Source: Sporomusa acidovorans
Lineage (GTDB): Bacteria > Bacillota > Negativicutes > Sporomusales > Sporomusaceae
Assembly (NCBI RefSeq): GCF_002257695.2
Contig: NZ_CP155571.1
Length of the DNA: 64,000 bases
Strand: one strand, 5' to 3'
Shown here piece by piece: positions 43,949-51,001 of this stretch (its first letter is position 1; each line of letters starts with the position of its first letter). The notes under the pieces were generated by a model. It worked only from the letters and a program-made list of their open reading frames with translations, was not told where the DNA came from and searched no databases. Both the position numbers and the translations under genes were made by a program.

Positions 43949-45619
43949 TCAAACGTCAAAATCGGATGGCTTGATGGCTTGACGTATGTTTTTAATTTCA
44001 TCCCATCGTTCTTTACTGAGGCGATAGCCGGTACCAGGTCCGCGATAATCATTTTTATTGTTTACTGCACTAATAACATTCAGCTGTTTATCGAGAATAG
44101 CCGCCGTATGTAAGTAGTCACCGGATACCCGTTGTTTCAGTGTTCCCAGGACACTTTCGGCAACATCGGCAAAACCGTTTTTCGCTAAAGCTTTGACAAT
44201 ATCCAAGCCGGTGATGCCACGCTTCATCATTTCTTCCGCTGCCTTTATGTCCTCGACAACATTGCGCTGAATGATGTCTTTGGTACCATGTGCATAGGTA
44301 GCGGCTTCTACTTCCTCATCCGTAATTATGGGAAAACCAAGTTCTTTGAATACCGCTTGCAAAGCTTTGGCGGCTTTATTGCGAATGGCAATAACTTGCT
44401 CTTCGGAGACAGGCTGGAGTCCGCCATCTATCATTAAGTCACGCTGAATGATATTCCAATCGTCATAGTCGTCGACATCCCAGTTAGAGCCGGCAAACAT
44501 GTTATCATAGTTCGGCGAGGCACTGTAACCGGAACAGATGAAATCCGTACCGGGGAGCATTTGCATTAAGGTACGGGCTGTCCGGCGAAGATCGGAGTGG
44601 GTAAAAGTTTGGTCATTACTTGAGGCTACCTCAAGATCGAGCATGGCAGCGCACAAGTTTTCACCCAGCACCGCCCGAATGCCTGAAGGAACCGCGGCTG
44701 GTACGCCAATGCAGCTTACCGATCCGTTCTGCAGTCCTTGAACACCGGCCCCCCTGGTGAGCATAATGCAGCGAATCTCCAGATATAACATCGACTTGCC
44801 TTCCGCGTAGCCCATTTGTACTTCCGATCCCGTCCCGGATGTGAAACGCATTTTAAGACCGCGCGAAGCATACGCAGAGGCCAAAAACGCTTTTGACCAG
44901 GGAGTATCATCCCCGTCGACAAATACGTTTTCCGTCCCGTAAACGGATATGGTTTCCGCATAAGCCGTGATACCTCTCATACCCAGCAACAACTCAGTAG
45001 CTTCCTCTAGCGCGCACTGGATAAGAACGCCGCCGCGACCGACCTGGGCCCCGACTTGTAGTGATAAGGCGTTAAAAGGCGCATAGCGGACAACCGCGAC
45101 CGTTGTCTCCATTTCATCAAAGCCACGCAGCGCCGCCTCAGCCGCATCGGCCGCAATGAGCACAGGGTTATCCTGCGTATTGGTCACATGACATTGGTTG
45201 GAAGGAATTTTGCGGGCTCGCATTTTCTGCATAGCCATCATCATTTCTACTACGTTCATGGTATTTAGCACGGCTAAAATTTTGGCGGGTGTTAATCCCT
45301 GGGTAATTTTTATAACTTCATCACGCGAAACGTTAACATCAACCAGCATCTTGGCAATTTGCGCATCTTCCATGGCCATGGCCCGTTCAGCTATCGTGAT
45401 ATCAATGGCATAATCGGCAATAAACTGATCGATAAAATCAAAACGTGCTCTTGGAACTCCATCTATCTCGACAATCTTTCCTTGCTCAATCTTAATACTG
45501 GGTTTTGGGTCATTAGGGCTGCTCATAGCTACAAGGCCTACTTCCGGCCACTCGACTACGAAGCCATCTTTATTTACGGGACGAGCAGCCAGCATCTCAA
45601 AACGTTTCGATCTCTTCAC
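43949..45619 (-). CDS. pduC: PduC, propanediol dehydratase large subunit
   Basis: 556 residues, full length (about 554). It is the TIM-barrel subunit that binds coenzyme B12, K+ and diol. Visible hallmarks are FIDQFIADYAIDI, NQCHVTNTQDNPVLIAADAAEAALRGFDEMETTVAV, SGTGSEVQMGYAEGKSMLYLEIRC and FICSGYSASPNYDNMFAGSNWDVDDYDDW. It converts 1,2-propanediol to propionaldehyde. Glycerol dehydratases are close relatives, but the surrounding pdu order supports the diol assignment. Confidence 0.96.
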   Translation of the reverse strand: MKRSKRFEMLAARPVNKDGFVVEWPEVGLVAMSSPNDPKPSIKIEQGKIVEIDGVPRARFDFIDQFIADYAIDITIAERAMAMEDAQIAKMLVDVNVSRDEVIKITQGLTPAKILAVLNTMNVVEMMMAMQKMRARKIPSNQCHVTNTQDNPVLIAADAAEAALRGFDEMETTVAVVRYAPFNALSLQVGAQVGRGGVLIQCALEEATELLLGMRGITAYAETISVYGTENVFVDGDDTPWSKAFLASAYASRGLKMRFTSGTGSEVQMGYAEGKSMLYLEIRCIMLTRGAGVQGLQNGSVSCIGVPAAVPSGIRAVLGENLCAAMLDLEVASSNDQTFTHSDLRRTARTLMQMLPGTDFICSGYSASPNYDNMFAGSNWDVDDYDDWNIIQRDLMIDGGLQPVSEEQVIAIRNKAAKALQAVFKELGFPIITDEEVEAATYAHGTKDIIQRNVVEDIKAAEEMMKRGITGLDIVKALAKNGFADVAESVLGTLKQRVSGDYLHTAAILDKQLNVISAVNNKNDYRGPGTGYRLSKERWDEIKNIRQAIKPSDFDV

Positions 45620-45635
45620 TTATATTCCCCCTGGT

Positions 45636-46430
45636 CTAGATATATGGTGTTGTTGACGAAGGAGCCGGTCCGGCCATCGCTTCGAGAACTTTCTTTCCGA
45701 CTTCGCGAGCGGCAATGACTGACTGTCTTACAGCTCCCGAGTCCCCTGAGATCATCAAAATTACCTCATTGGAGAAACTGGTTCCCGACCCGGGACTGGC
45801 AAAGCCAACGACCTCAACGCTGGCTGTTTTGACAGCAACGTCAGCCATAAGAACACCGATGGCGGCTGGTGCCCCGACGATTAAGCCAAATGCCCTGCCG
45901 AGCGGCGCAGCGAAAGCTTTATGGATGGCAAAGCTGGCGCGGGCTGTGTATTGTAATTCCAGATGGCCGGCATCGTTGGCGTACACGTCGCCAAAAGTAC
46001 GTTCCAGTTCCGACAACGCCACTTCAATTGCCCGGCGGGCATCAGACACTTCCTCCGCTCCGAACAAAATTAAAGAGCCGTGGCCGGCGCCGCCTTTCGT
46101 GTCGCGGGGTAATTCAATGCTGATTATCTCCGTATTGGTTGCCTTTACAGCTTCATCGGCCGCCATAATATGCGGCCCGGCACCGGTGCGAGCCCCAAGA
46201 ATTCCTATGGAACGAAATTTAGGATCAAGTTTCATCTTTTCATGCAGACTTGCATCAACATTGGCAATGACCAGACCTACCGTGTCACCGATCGCCGTGC
46301 CGACAAACTCGGTAATTCCCGGCGTGGCATATGCCTGGGGTGCATCGACTGTCGCGCAGGTTGCTTTCGTTTCGGTATTCATTCGTTTCTTTATCTCATC
46401 CATGACCTGTTCGATTAACTTCTCTTGCAT
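45636..46430 (-). CDS. pduB: PduB, tandem-BMC trimeric shell protein
   Basis: 264 residues with an N-terminal helix (QEKLIEQVMDEIKKRM), implicated in other species in linking cargo to the shell, followed by two BMC domains (FVGTAIGDTVGLVIANVDASLHEKM and AFGLIVGAPAAIGVLMADVAVKTASVEVVGF). It is a major shell tile with a substrate pore. Confidence 0.94.
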   Translation of the reverse strand: MQEKLIEQVMDEIKKRMNTETKATCATVDAPQAYATPGITEFVGTAIGDTVGLVIANVDASLHEKMKLDPKFRSIGILGARTGAGPHIMAADEAVKATNTEIISIELPRDTKGGAGHGSLILFGAEEVSDARRAIEVALSELERTFGDVYANDAGHLELQYTARASFAIHKAFAAPLGRAFGLIVGAPAAIGVLMADVAVKTASVEVVGFASPGSGTSFSNEVILMISGDSGAVRQSVIAAREVGKKVLEAMAGPAPSSTTPYI

Positions 46431-46453
46431 ACCCTTACACCTCCTGAACTAGC

Positions 46454-46732
46454 CTACTTAATTTTAGGAAGAATTTTTTCAACATCTGTATGCGGTCGTG
46501 GGATAACATGGACAGACATAATTTCACCCACGTTTTTAGCCGCAGCCGCCCCTGCATCTACGGCTGCTTTAACCGCGCCAACGTCACCGCGAACCATAAC
46601 GGTGACCAAACCGGAACCGATTTTTTCATATCCTACCAGTACTACATTCGCGGCTTTCAGCATAGCGTCAGCTGCTTCAATAGCGCCAACTAACCCTTTG
46701 GTCTCGATCATTCCTAAGGCTTCCCCCATCAT
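46454..46732 (-). CDS. pduA: PduA, hexameric shell protein
   Basis: 92-residue BMC domain (GMIETKGLVGAIEAADAMLKAANVVLVGYEKIGSGLVTVMVRGDVGAVKAA) with the PduA pore loop KIGSGL, through which propanediol is thought to enter. Its start overlaps the pduV stop by 4 nt. Confidence 0.94.
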   Translation of the reverse strand: MMGEALGMIETKGLVGAIEAADAMLKAANVVLVGYEKIGSGLVTVMVRGDVGAVKAAVDAGAAAAKNVGEIMSVHVIPRPHTDVEKILPKIK

Positions 46733-47163
46733 TTACACCCCCTTTCCATGAGATAATTTGTCAGTTCTGCAATCCCTGCGCCTGATTGGGCCGAGACAGA
46801 GAAATAGGGTTCTTTCACACCGGCCTGTTTTAAACAATTCTGCGCCTTACTGTTGTCTGAGCCGGCAATATCGATCTTAGTGATTACGCCGGTTACCGGA
46901 CGGGGAAACATGCCGGCAAAGCCAGGCGGCAAGGGCTTGCTAAAGTCCGTTGAATCCTGAACCATAATAACTAGCTTGGCCTGGGTTGCCGTAACCATAA
47001 GCGCACTGTAAAAACGGGGTATTTGCGCATATTCACCCGGCGTGTCAATCATGCCGCCGGTAAAACAAATACTCTGCGTTTTCTCGGCTTTCAGACAGTT
47101 GCGATTGAGCGCATTCATTAACGAGGTTTTGCCAGCGCCTACAGGACCTACTATCATAATCAT
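46729..47163 (-). CDS. pduV: PduV, EutP/PduV-family GTPase
   Basis: 144-residue Ras-like P-loop protein with GPVGAGKTSLMNAL (P-loop), DTPGEYAQIPRF (switch II) and VITKIDIAGSDN (base recognition). In Salmonella PduV binds PduU and has been linked to compartment positioning. Here it follows pduU by 4 nt, the same pairing. Confidence 0.93.
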   Translation of the reverse strand: MIMIVGPVGAGKTSLMNALNRNCLKAEKTQSICFTGGMIDTPGEYAQIPRFYSALMVTATQAKLVIMVQDSTDFSKPLPPGFAGMFPRPVTGVITKIDIAGSDNSKAQNCLKQAGVKEPYFSVSAQSGAGIAELTNYLMERGCK

Positions 47164-47167
47164 GATT

Positions 47168-47503
47168 TCAGGATCTTGTCAGCTTGGCTGCCGTAAAGCC
47201 TAAACCCTCGGCCAGCAGATTTACCACCTGTCTTAAGGCCGCTTCGACTGCAGATACGTTTCCGGTCAGAACTACTGAACCTGTAAAACGATCGATAAAG
47301 CCAATCTGAACATTGGCCGTTTTTGTTGCCGTATCGGCGGCAATAATAGCAGCCTCGCTCGGAGTAATCGTCAATATCCCCACGGCACCCTCGTCGCCTA
47401 TCCCAAGCCTATCGCAAAGCTCCCGTTTAGGATTGGCAATGAGATGGGCTAACGTCACTTGTTTACCGGGTACGTATTCTTGTACTACTCTTGTTTTTTC
47501 CAC
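47168..47503 (-). CDS. pduU: PduU, circularly permuted BMC shell protein
   Basis: 111 residues. The N-terminal extension EYVPGKQVTLAHLIANPKRELCDRLG is the beta-barrel-forming part of PduU/EutS. The permuted BMC core follows (AVGILTITPSEAAIIAADTATKTANVQIGFIDRFTGSVVLTGNVSAVEAAL). It is the first gene of the minus-strand pdu operon, and the leader before it carries two overlapping hairpins. Confidence 0.94.
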   Translation of the reverse strand: MEKTRVVQEYVPGKQVTLAHLIANPKRELCDRLGIGDEGAVGILTITPSEAAIIAADTATKTANVQIGFIDRFTGSVVLTGNVSAVEAALRQVVNLLAEGLGFTAAKLTRS

Positions 47504-47537
47504 GATATTTCCCTACCTATAGCAGTCGCTTTATGAT

Positions 47538-47611
47538 TTTTCGTTTAACACTTTTCATAAACGAAAAGGCAATAAAAAAAGACCTGTAATAAGTCTTTTC
47601 CTATTGCCTTT
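47538..47611 (-). promoter_or_regulatory. Two overlapping hairpins in the pdu operon leader
   Basis: On the minus strand, hairpin 1 (47565-47611) has arms AAAGGCAATA/TATTGCCTTT and an inner GTCTTTT stem with a T-run. Hairpin 2 (47538-47567) has perfect 10-nt arms TTTTCGTTTA/TAAACGAAAA. They share three bases (47565-47567). Both lie 35-110 nt ahead of pduU. They may attenuate the operon or set the ends of its mRNA. Confidence 0.55.
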
Positions 47612-47753
47612 GGTTTATGCGAACTTTTTACCTAAAAAAAAACTATATAAGCGCCAATAGACCATCTAGCATTACCCTGTTTAAACTTGGCTGTTTTAGC
47701 AAATTATATGTAGTGACTGGCAGCTTTCAGTTAATGAGGGGGGTTTATCGGGA
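47612..47753. other. Divergent control region between pduU and pduQ
   Basis: AT-rich, with TATAAT on the minus strand near 47701-47713 but no convincing -35. That would fit activator-dependent (PocR-like) promoters, although no PocR gene or binding motif is visible here. Confidence 0.3.
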
Positions 47754-48911
47754 TTGAAAAAAATAACCGAGTACTTTATGACACCTATAAGCATCCTGGG
47801 CAGAGAGTGTCTTGAGCAGGTAATAAGCTATATTAAACCAATGAGGTTTCGTAAAGCATTAATTGTCACGGATAAAATGCTGGTCGAGAACGGGCTGATC
47901 AATAGCCTTCTTTCGCTCTTAGATGATTCGGGAACTTTCTATATTATTTATAAGGACGTTTCCCCCAATCCCACTGTCACGCAAGTGGACCTGGGATTAA
48001 AGCTATATTGCGATAATGGCTGTGATTTTTTAATTTCCTTTGGCGGCGGATCGCCACATGATTGTGCGAAAGCAATTGCGCTACTGTCAACCAACACAGG
48101 CAAAATTCATGACTACGAAGGTTATAACAAATCGGTTAAACCTTCCGCTCCATTAATCGCCGTCAATACAACCGCCGGTACAGGCAGTGAGTTAACTCGC
48201 TTCTGTGTGATTACTGACGAAGAACGGCGTACTAAAATGACTATCAACGATTGGCACGTAACCCCTATTATTGCTGTTAATGACGCCGCGCTGATGACCG
48301 GGCTGCCGCCAGGACTCACTGCCGCCACGGGGATGGACGCATTGACCCATGGCATAGAGGCCTACGTTTCTACTAACGCCACGCCGGTTACAGATTGTAA
48401 GGCATTAAAAGCTGTCGAGTTGGTTTTAAATAACTTGCTGGCCGTCTATAAAGACGGACACAACTTAGAGGCAAGAGAAATGATGGTTTACGCCGAATAC
48501 CTTGCCGGTATTTCCTTTAACAATGCGGGGCTGGGTTATGTACATGCCATGGCCCACCAGCTTGGTGGCTTTTATAATTTACCGCATGGTGTATGCAATG
48601 CACTTTTATTGCCTGCCGTAATGGAGTTTAATCTGCCTGTTGCCGCTCACAAATACGCCGATATCGCCCGTATGAGCGGCATAGATACCCGTGATCTATC
48701 CACTGAGGCGAGTGCCAGACTGGTCATAAGCAAAATTAACGAACTCAATCAGGCGATGGGATTACCTACAAAACTTACAGCCGTGAAAGGGTTCAACGCC
48801 AAAGACATCCTTTTACTTGCAGAACACGCTATTGCAGATATTTGCTGCCTGACCAATCCCCGCCAGGGGTCGGTCGAAGAGATTGAAGGTATATTTACGT
48901 CAATTATATAA
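47754..48911 (+). CDS. pduQ: PduQ, iron-dependent propanol dehydrogenase
   Basis: 385-residue group III alcohol dehydrogenase. GGGSPHDCAKAIAL is the NAD-binding Gly motif, TTAGTGSELTRFCVI and MDALTHGIEAYVS follow, and the iron ligands lie in YVHAMAHQLGGFYNLPHGVCNALLLP. It reduces propionaldehyde to propanol, regenerating NAD for PduP. It starts at TTG 47754 behind GAGGGGGG and has a short N-terminus (KKITEYFMTPISILG). It could also reduce lactaldehyde from rhamnose (inference). Confidence 0.93.
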   Translation: MKKITEYFMTPISILGRECLEQVISYIKPMRFRKALIVTDKMLVENGLINSLLSLLDDSGTFYIIYKDVSPNPTVTQVDLGLKLYCDNGCDFLISFGGGSPHDCAKAIALLSTNTGKIHDYEGYNKSVKPSAPLIAVNTTAGTGSELTRFCVITDEERRTKMTINDWHVTPIIAVNDAALMTGLPPGLTAATGMDALTHGIEAYVSTNATPVTDCKALKAVELVLNNLLAVYKDGHNLEAREMMVYAEYLAGISFNNAGLGYVHAMAHQLGGFYNLPHGVCNALLLPAVMEFNLPVAAHKYADIARMSGIDTRDLSTEASARLVISKINELNQAMGLPTKLTAVKGFNAKDILLLAEHAIADICCLTNPRQGSVEEIEGIFTSII

Positions 48912-48953
48912 ATTAGTAAATTGCGTACACTAGGAGCCTTCTTGCGGATACAA

Positions 48954-48994
48954 AAAGGACATAGCCAGCGGCATAAGCCAGTAACTATGTCTTT
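48954..48994. terminator. Bidirectional terminator between pduQ and eutJ-like gene
   Basis: AAAGGACATAG (48954-48964) and CTATGTCTTT (48985-48994) form the stem between these convergent genes, with T-rich sequence on the plus side and TTTTTG on the minus side. Confidence 0.6.
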
Positions 48995-49003
48995 CGTTTA
49001 TAT

Positions 49004-49819
49004 TTAGCTGTACATGGCAATCCCGAGGGGCGTAACCAGTAGTGGATGCGGCGGAACATGAACTTTTCTCCCAAAAGCTTTGCTGAATTGATACTCGAAG
49101 CCATCTAAATACGCCGTTCCACCAACAACATATACGGGATAGTCAGTAAAATCGCCTTGGTCATTGAGTGCTCTTTTAACGATTGTAGCCATTTTTTCAA
49201 TGACAGGCACAATAACCGGCATAATCTGCTGGTGATTACTGCTATCTTTCTTCAGCTTTTCAGCTTCCTCAAAGGTTATCCCATAGGCACCTGCCAGCAC
49301 GAGTGAGATATGGGTGCCGCCTGTTGGTTCGTCCGCAGTAAACACCAGACTGCCCTCCTTTAATACGGCAACACCGGTGGTGCCTCCGCCAATGTCTACC
49401 ACGATACCATGTTCGAGATTCAGAGCTCGCGCTGCGGCTACAGGTTCATCAACCTGGCATATAGGGTCAAGTCCGGCGCCGGCGATTACGTTGCTGCACG
49501 CCAGGGCGTTACGCCCAACCGTTCCCGGGGGAATGGCAGTTGCTCCCTTTTCCAGTTTTACGCCTATTATCTGCTCTACTTCCGACTTTAGTTCATGGAC
49601 GATTTCGGTTGCCCCTCTAAAATCATAGACCAAGCCATCTCGAACTACCGAAGCCCAGCGCATACTCCCTGCTACCGGATTTCCAAAACTATCCGTTACT
49701 GCCAGGACAACATCCGCAGTCCCCAGATCAACGCCAACCTTATACGGTCCTGCTAGATCCTGAAAGGTTTTTGTTTCCATAAGATGATGCAACTGGTAAA
49801 TTTTTTCGTACGTATTCAC
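49004..49819 (-). CDS. eutJ: EutJ-like Hsp70/actin-fold chaperone
   Basis: About 271 residues with actin-fold ATPase motifs GPYKVGVDLGTADVVLAVTDSFGNPV and LEHGIVVDIGGGTTGVAVLKEG, ADEPTGGTHISLVLAGAYG, and YVVGGTAYLDGF. EutJ is common in ethanolamine loci and in Firmicute pdu loci and may help assembly or quality control of lumen enzymes. GTG 49819 has AGAGGA upstream at 9 nt, better than ATG 49837. It is convergent with pduQ. Confidence 0.88.
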   Translation of the reverse strand: MNTYEKIYQLHHLMETKTFQDLAGPYKVGVDLGTADVVLAVTDSFGNPVAGSMRWASVVRDGLVYDFRGATEIVHELKSEVEQIIGVKLEKGATAIPPGTVGRNALACSNVIAGAGLDPICQVDEPVAAARALNLEHGIVVDIGGGTTGVAVLKEGSLVFTADEPTGGTHISLVLAGAYGITFEEAEKLKKDSSNHQQIMPVIVPVIEKMATIVKRALNDQGDFTDYPVYVVGGTAYLDGFEYQFSKAFGRKVHVPPHPLLVTPLGIAMYS

Positions 49820-49973
49820 TAACTTATTTCCTCTCATTTTGGTAATCTTACCCTTAGTATTAACCTATTAGGAAAAAGTTACACGGCTATTCTCTCTATC
49901 ACAAATTTACAGGTATTTATCCTCTTTACCGGTTGATAATAAATAATGTATTAATAAATTAAGGAGGAAACAT

Positions 49974-50144
49974 ATGAAAGACAACTCGGAATATGCCAGT
50001 AAGCTAAACCATAAACAGCAAGCCATCACATCTGCGGATAAACTGAATACATCCAGCGATGTAATCACTAACGGCAGCGTGCCAACAGGTACTAGTGGGT
50101 TTGGGGCAAAAAGAATAGCGACTTCCGAGGATAATAACGCATAA
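49974..50144 (+). CDS. Small hydrophilic protein, 56 residues
   Basis: An ORF with an excellent AAGGAGGAAAC site 5 nt before the ATG. The product is polar and Ser/Thr/Asn-rich (KDNSEYASKLNHKQQAITSADKLNTSSDVITNGSVPTGTSGFGAKRIAT) with no membrane segment or Cys. A 13-bp terminator follows at 50318. I do not recognise a family. Confidence 0.55.
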   Translation: MKDNSEYASKLNHKQQAITSADKLNTSSDVITNGSVPTGTSGFGAKRIATSEDNNA

Positions 50145-50317
50145 ACTGCTATGGTACTTTTGTTTAGATTCGCTCAACCAATTGAGAGCTGCTGCAAATT
50201 GAACTATCGTTTTCCGCAAACAGAGCATTGAAAAGGTCGCACCATGCTGGGCGTCGCCCTAACTCTTTACTACCTGAAAAACATTCACCCTCAGCGACAA
50301 CTAACAGCTGACTAAAG
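50145..50317. other. Intergenic, no clear feature
   Basis: No supported gene. Minus-strand frames here are weak and lack ribosome-binding sites. Confidence 0.5.
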
Positions 50318-50352
50318 AAGCCCCGCTTATACCATCAATATAAGCGGGGCTT
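50318..50352 (+). terminator. Strong terminator
   Basis: AAGCCCCGCTTAT (50318-50330) and ATAAGCGGGGCTT (50340-50352), 13 bp perfect, followed by CTTGCTCTTGC. It probably ends the transcript of the 56-residue ORF. Confidence 0.65.
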
Positions 50353-50512
50353 CTTGCTCTTGCTAAGCTTTTGTGCAATAAGCGATCATCCAAGCATTCC
50401 GGATCAATAACCTCAACAATCAACTCCTCAGAGTTTCATCGAAGTAGTCCATGTTACGGAAGTTACTCCTCAAACTCCCCGGTATCTTCAGTTAATTCAT
50501 CTTCTATAGTAA

Positions 50513-50546
50513 AAAGCCCAAGCTAAATTCTTAGACTTGGGGCTTT
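50513..50546 (-). terminator. Terminator of the short Fur-controlled transcript
   Basis: AAAGCCCAAG (50513-50522) and CTTGGGGCTTT (50536-50546); on the minus strand a TTTTTACT tail follows. Confidence 0.7.
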
Positions 50547-50573
50547 ATAAGATACTTATTGATTTATCCGGCA

Positions 50574-50660
50574 TTATTTTACAGTTCCAAAAAGAGTAGC
50601 CCTTTTTATCATCTTATCGCGTTTCTCCATTTCACTTACAATCCATGATAATAATTTCAT
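50574..50660 (-). CDS. 28-residue ORF under a Fur-box promoter
   Basis: ATG 50660 is preceded by GGAGGG at 6-nt spacing. The product begins MKLLSWIVSEMEKRDKM and ends RATLFGTVK: a short amphipathic helix with net positive charge. With the promoter at 50715-50740 and terminator at 50513 it forms an isolated transcript of about 190 nt. It could be a leader-type small protein, or the RNA itself could be the functional product, as with iron-regulated small RNAs. Confidence 0.5.
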   Translation of the reverse strand: MKLLSWIVSEMEKRDKMIKRATLFGTVK

Positions 50661-50707
50661 GAGTATCCCTCCAAATGTTTTTATATGTATTGCTTGAGTA
50701 AAGCATA

Positions 50708-50736
50708 ACACAATTAATAATTATTATCAATTAAAA
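50708..50736 (-). promoter_or_regulatory. Sigma-A promoter with overlapping Fur box
   Basis: On the minus strand TTGATA, a 17-nt spacer and TATGCT form a promoter. The plus-strand sequence TAATAATTATTATCA (50715-50729) matches the 7-1-7 Fur consensus TGATAATnATTATCA at all but one position and covers the -35 and spacer, so iron-loaded Fur should block it. Confidence 0.7.
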
Positions 50737-50908
50737 AGATTATTCCATATTGTTAAATTTTTCTGGTATACTCTAAGATTCGATATGTTGAAATTATATG
50801 GGGAATTTAGAAAATTAGAAAGGATTGGAATAGCTAGAATGAGTCAAGTGATGAATTATCCATTACTGCATTTTTTTAATATATGAAATCCTACTAAAAT
50901 ATGCAAAA

Positions 50909-50933
50909 AGAACCTGCCAATTTTGCAGGTTCT
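50909..50933 (-). terminator. Terminator of the heme operon
   Basis: AGAACCTGC (50909-50917) and GCAGGTTCT (50925-50933), followed on the minus strand by TTTTTGC, 70 nt beyond the receptor gene. Confidence 0.75.
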
Positions 50934-51001
50934 CCTGTTAATAATAGTCTGTCTTTAATTGTCCCTGTCGCAACGCATTAAAGACATATATTTATGACCT
51001 G

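Noticed and set aside
47538..47611. ANTAR (EutV-type) antitermination target
   Set aside because: The loops do not show the paired hexaloop pattern with conserved A and G, and no ANTAR regulator is in the window.
50849..50896. 15-codon ORF after GAAAGGA near the Fur-controlled transcript
   Set aside because: Too short and unsupported; it could be the start of a deleted gene, but nothing downstream confirms this.
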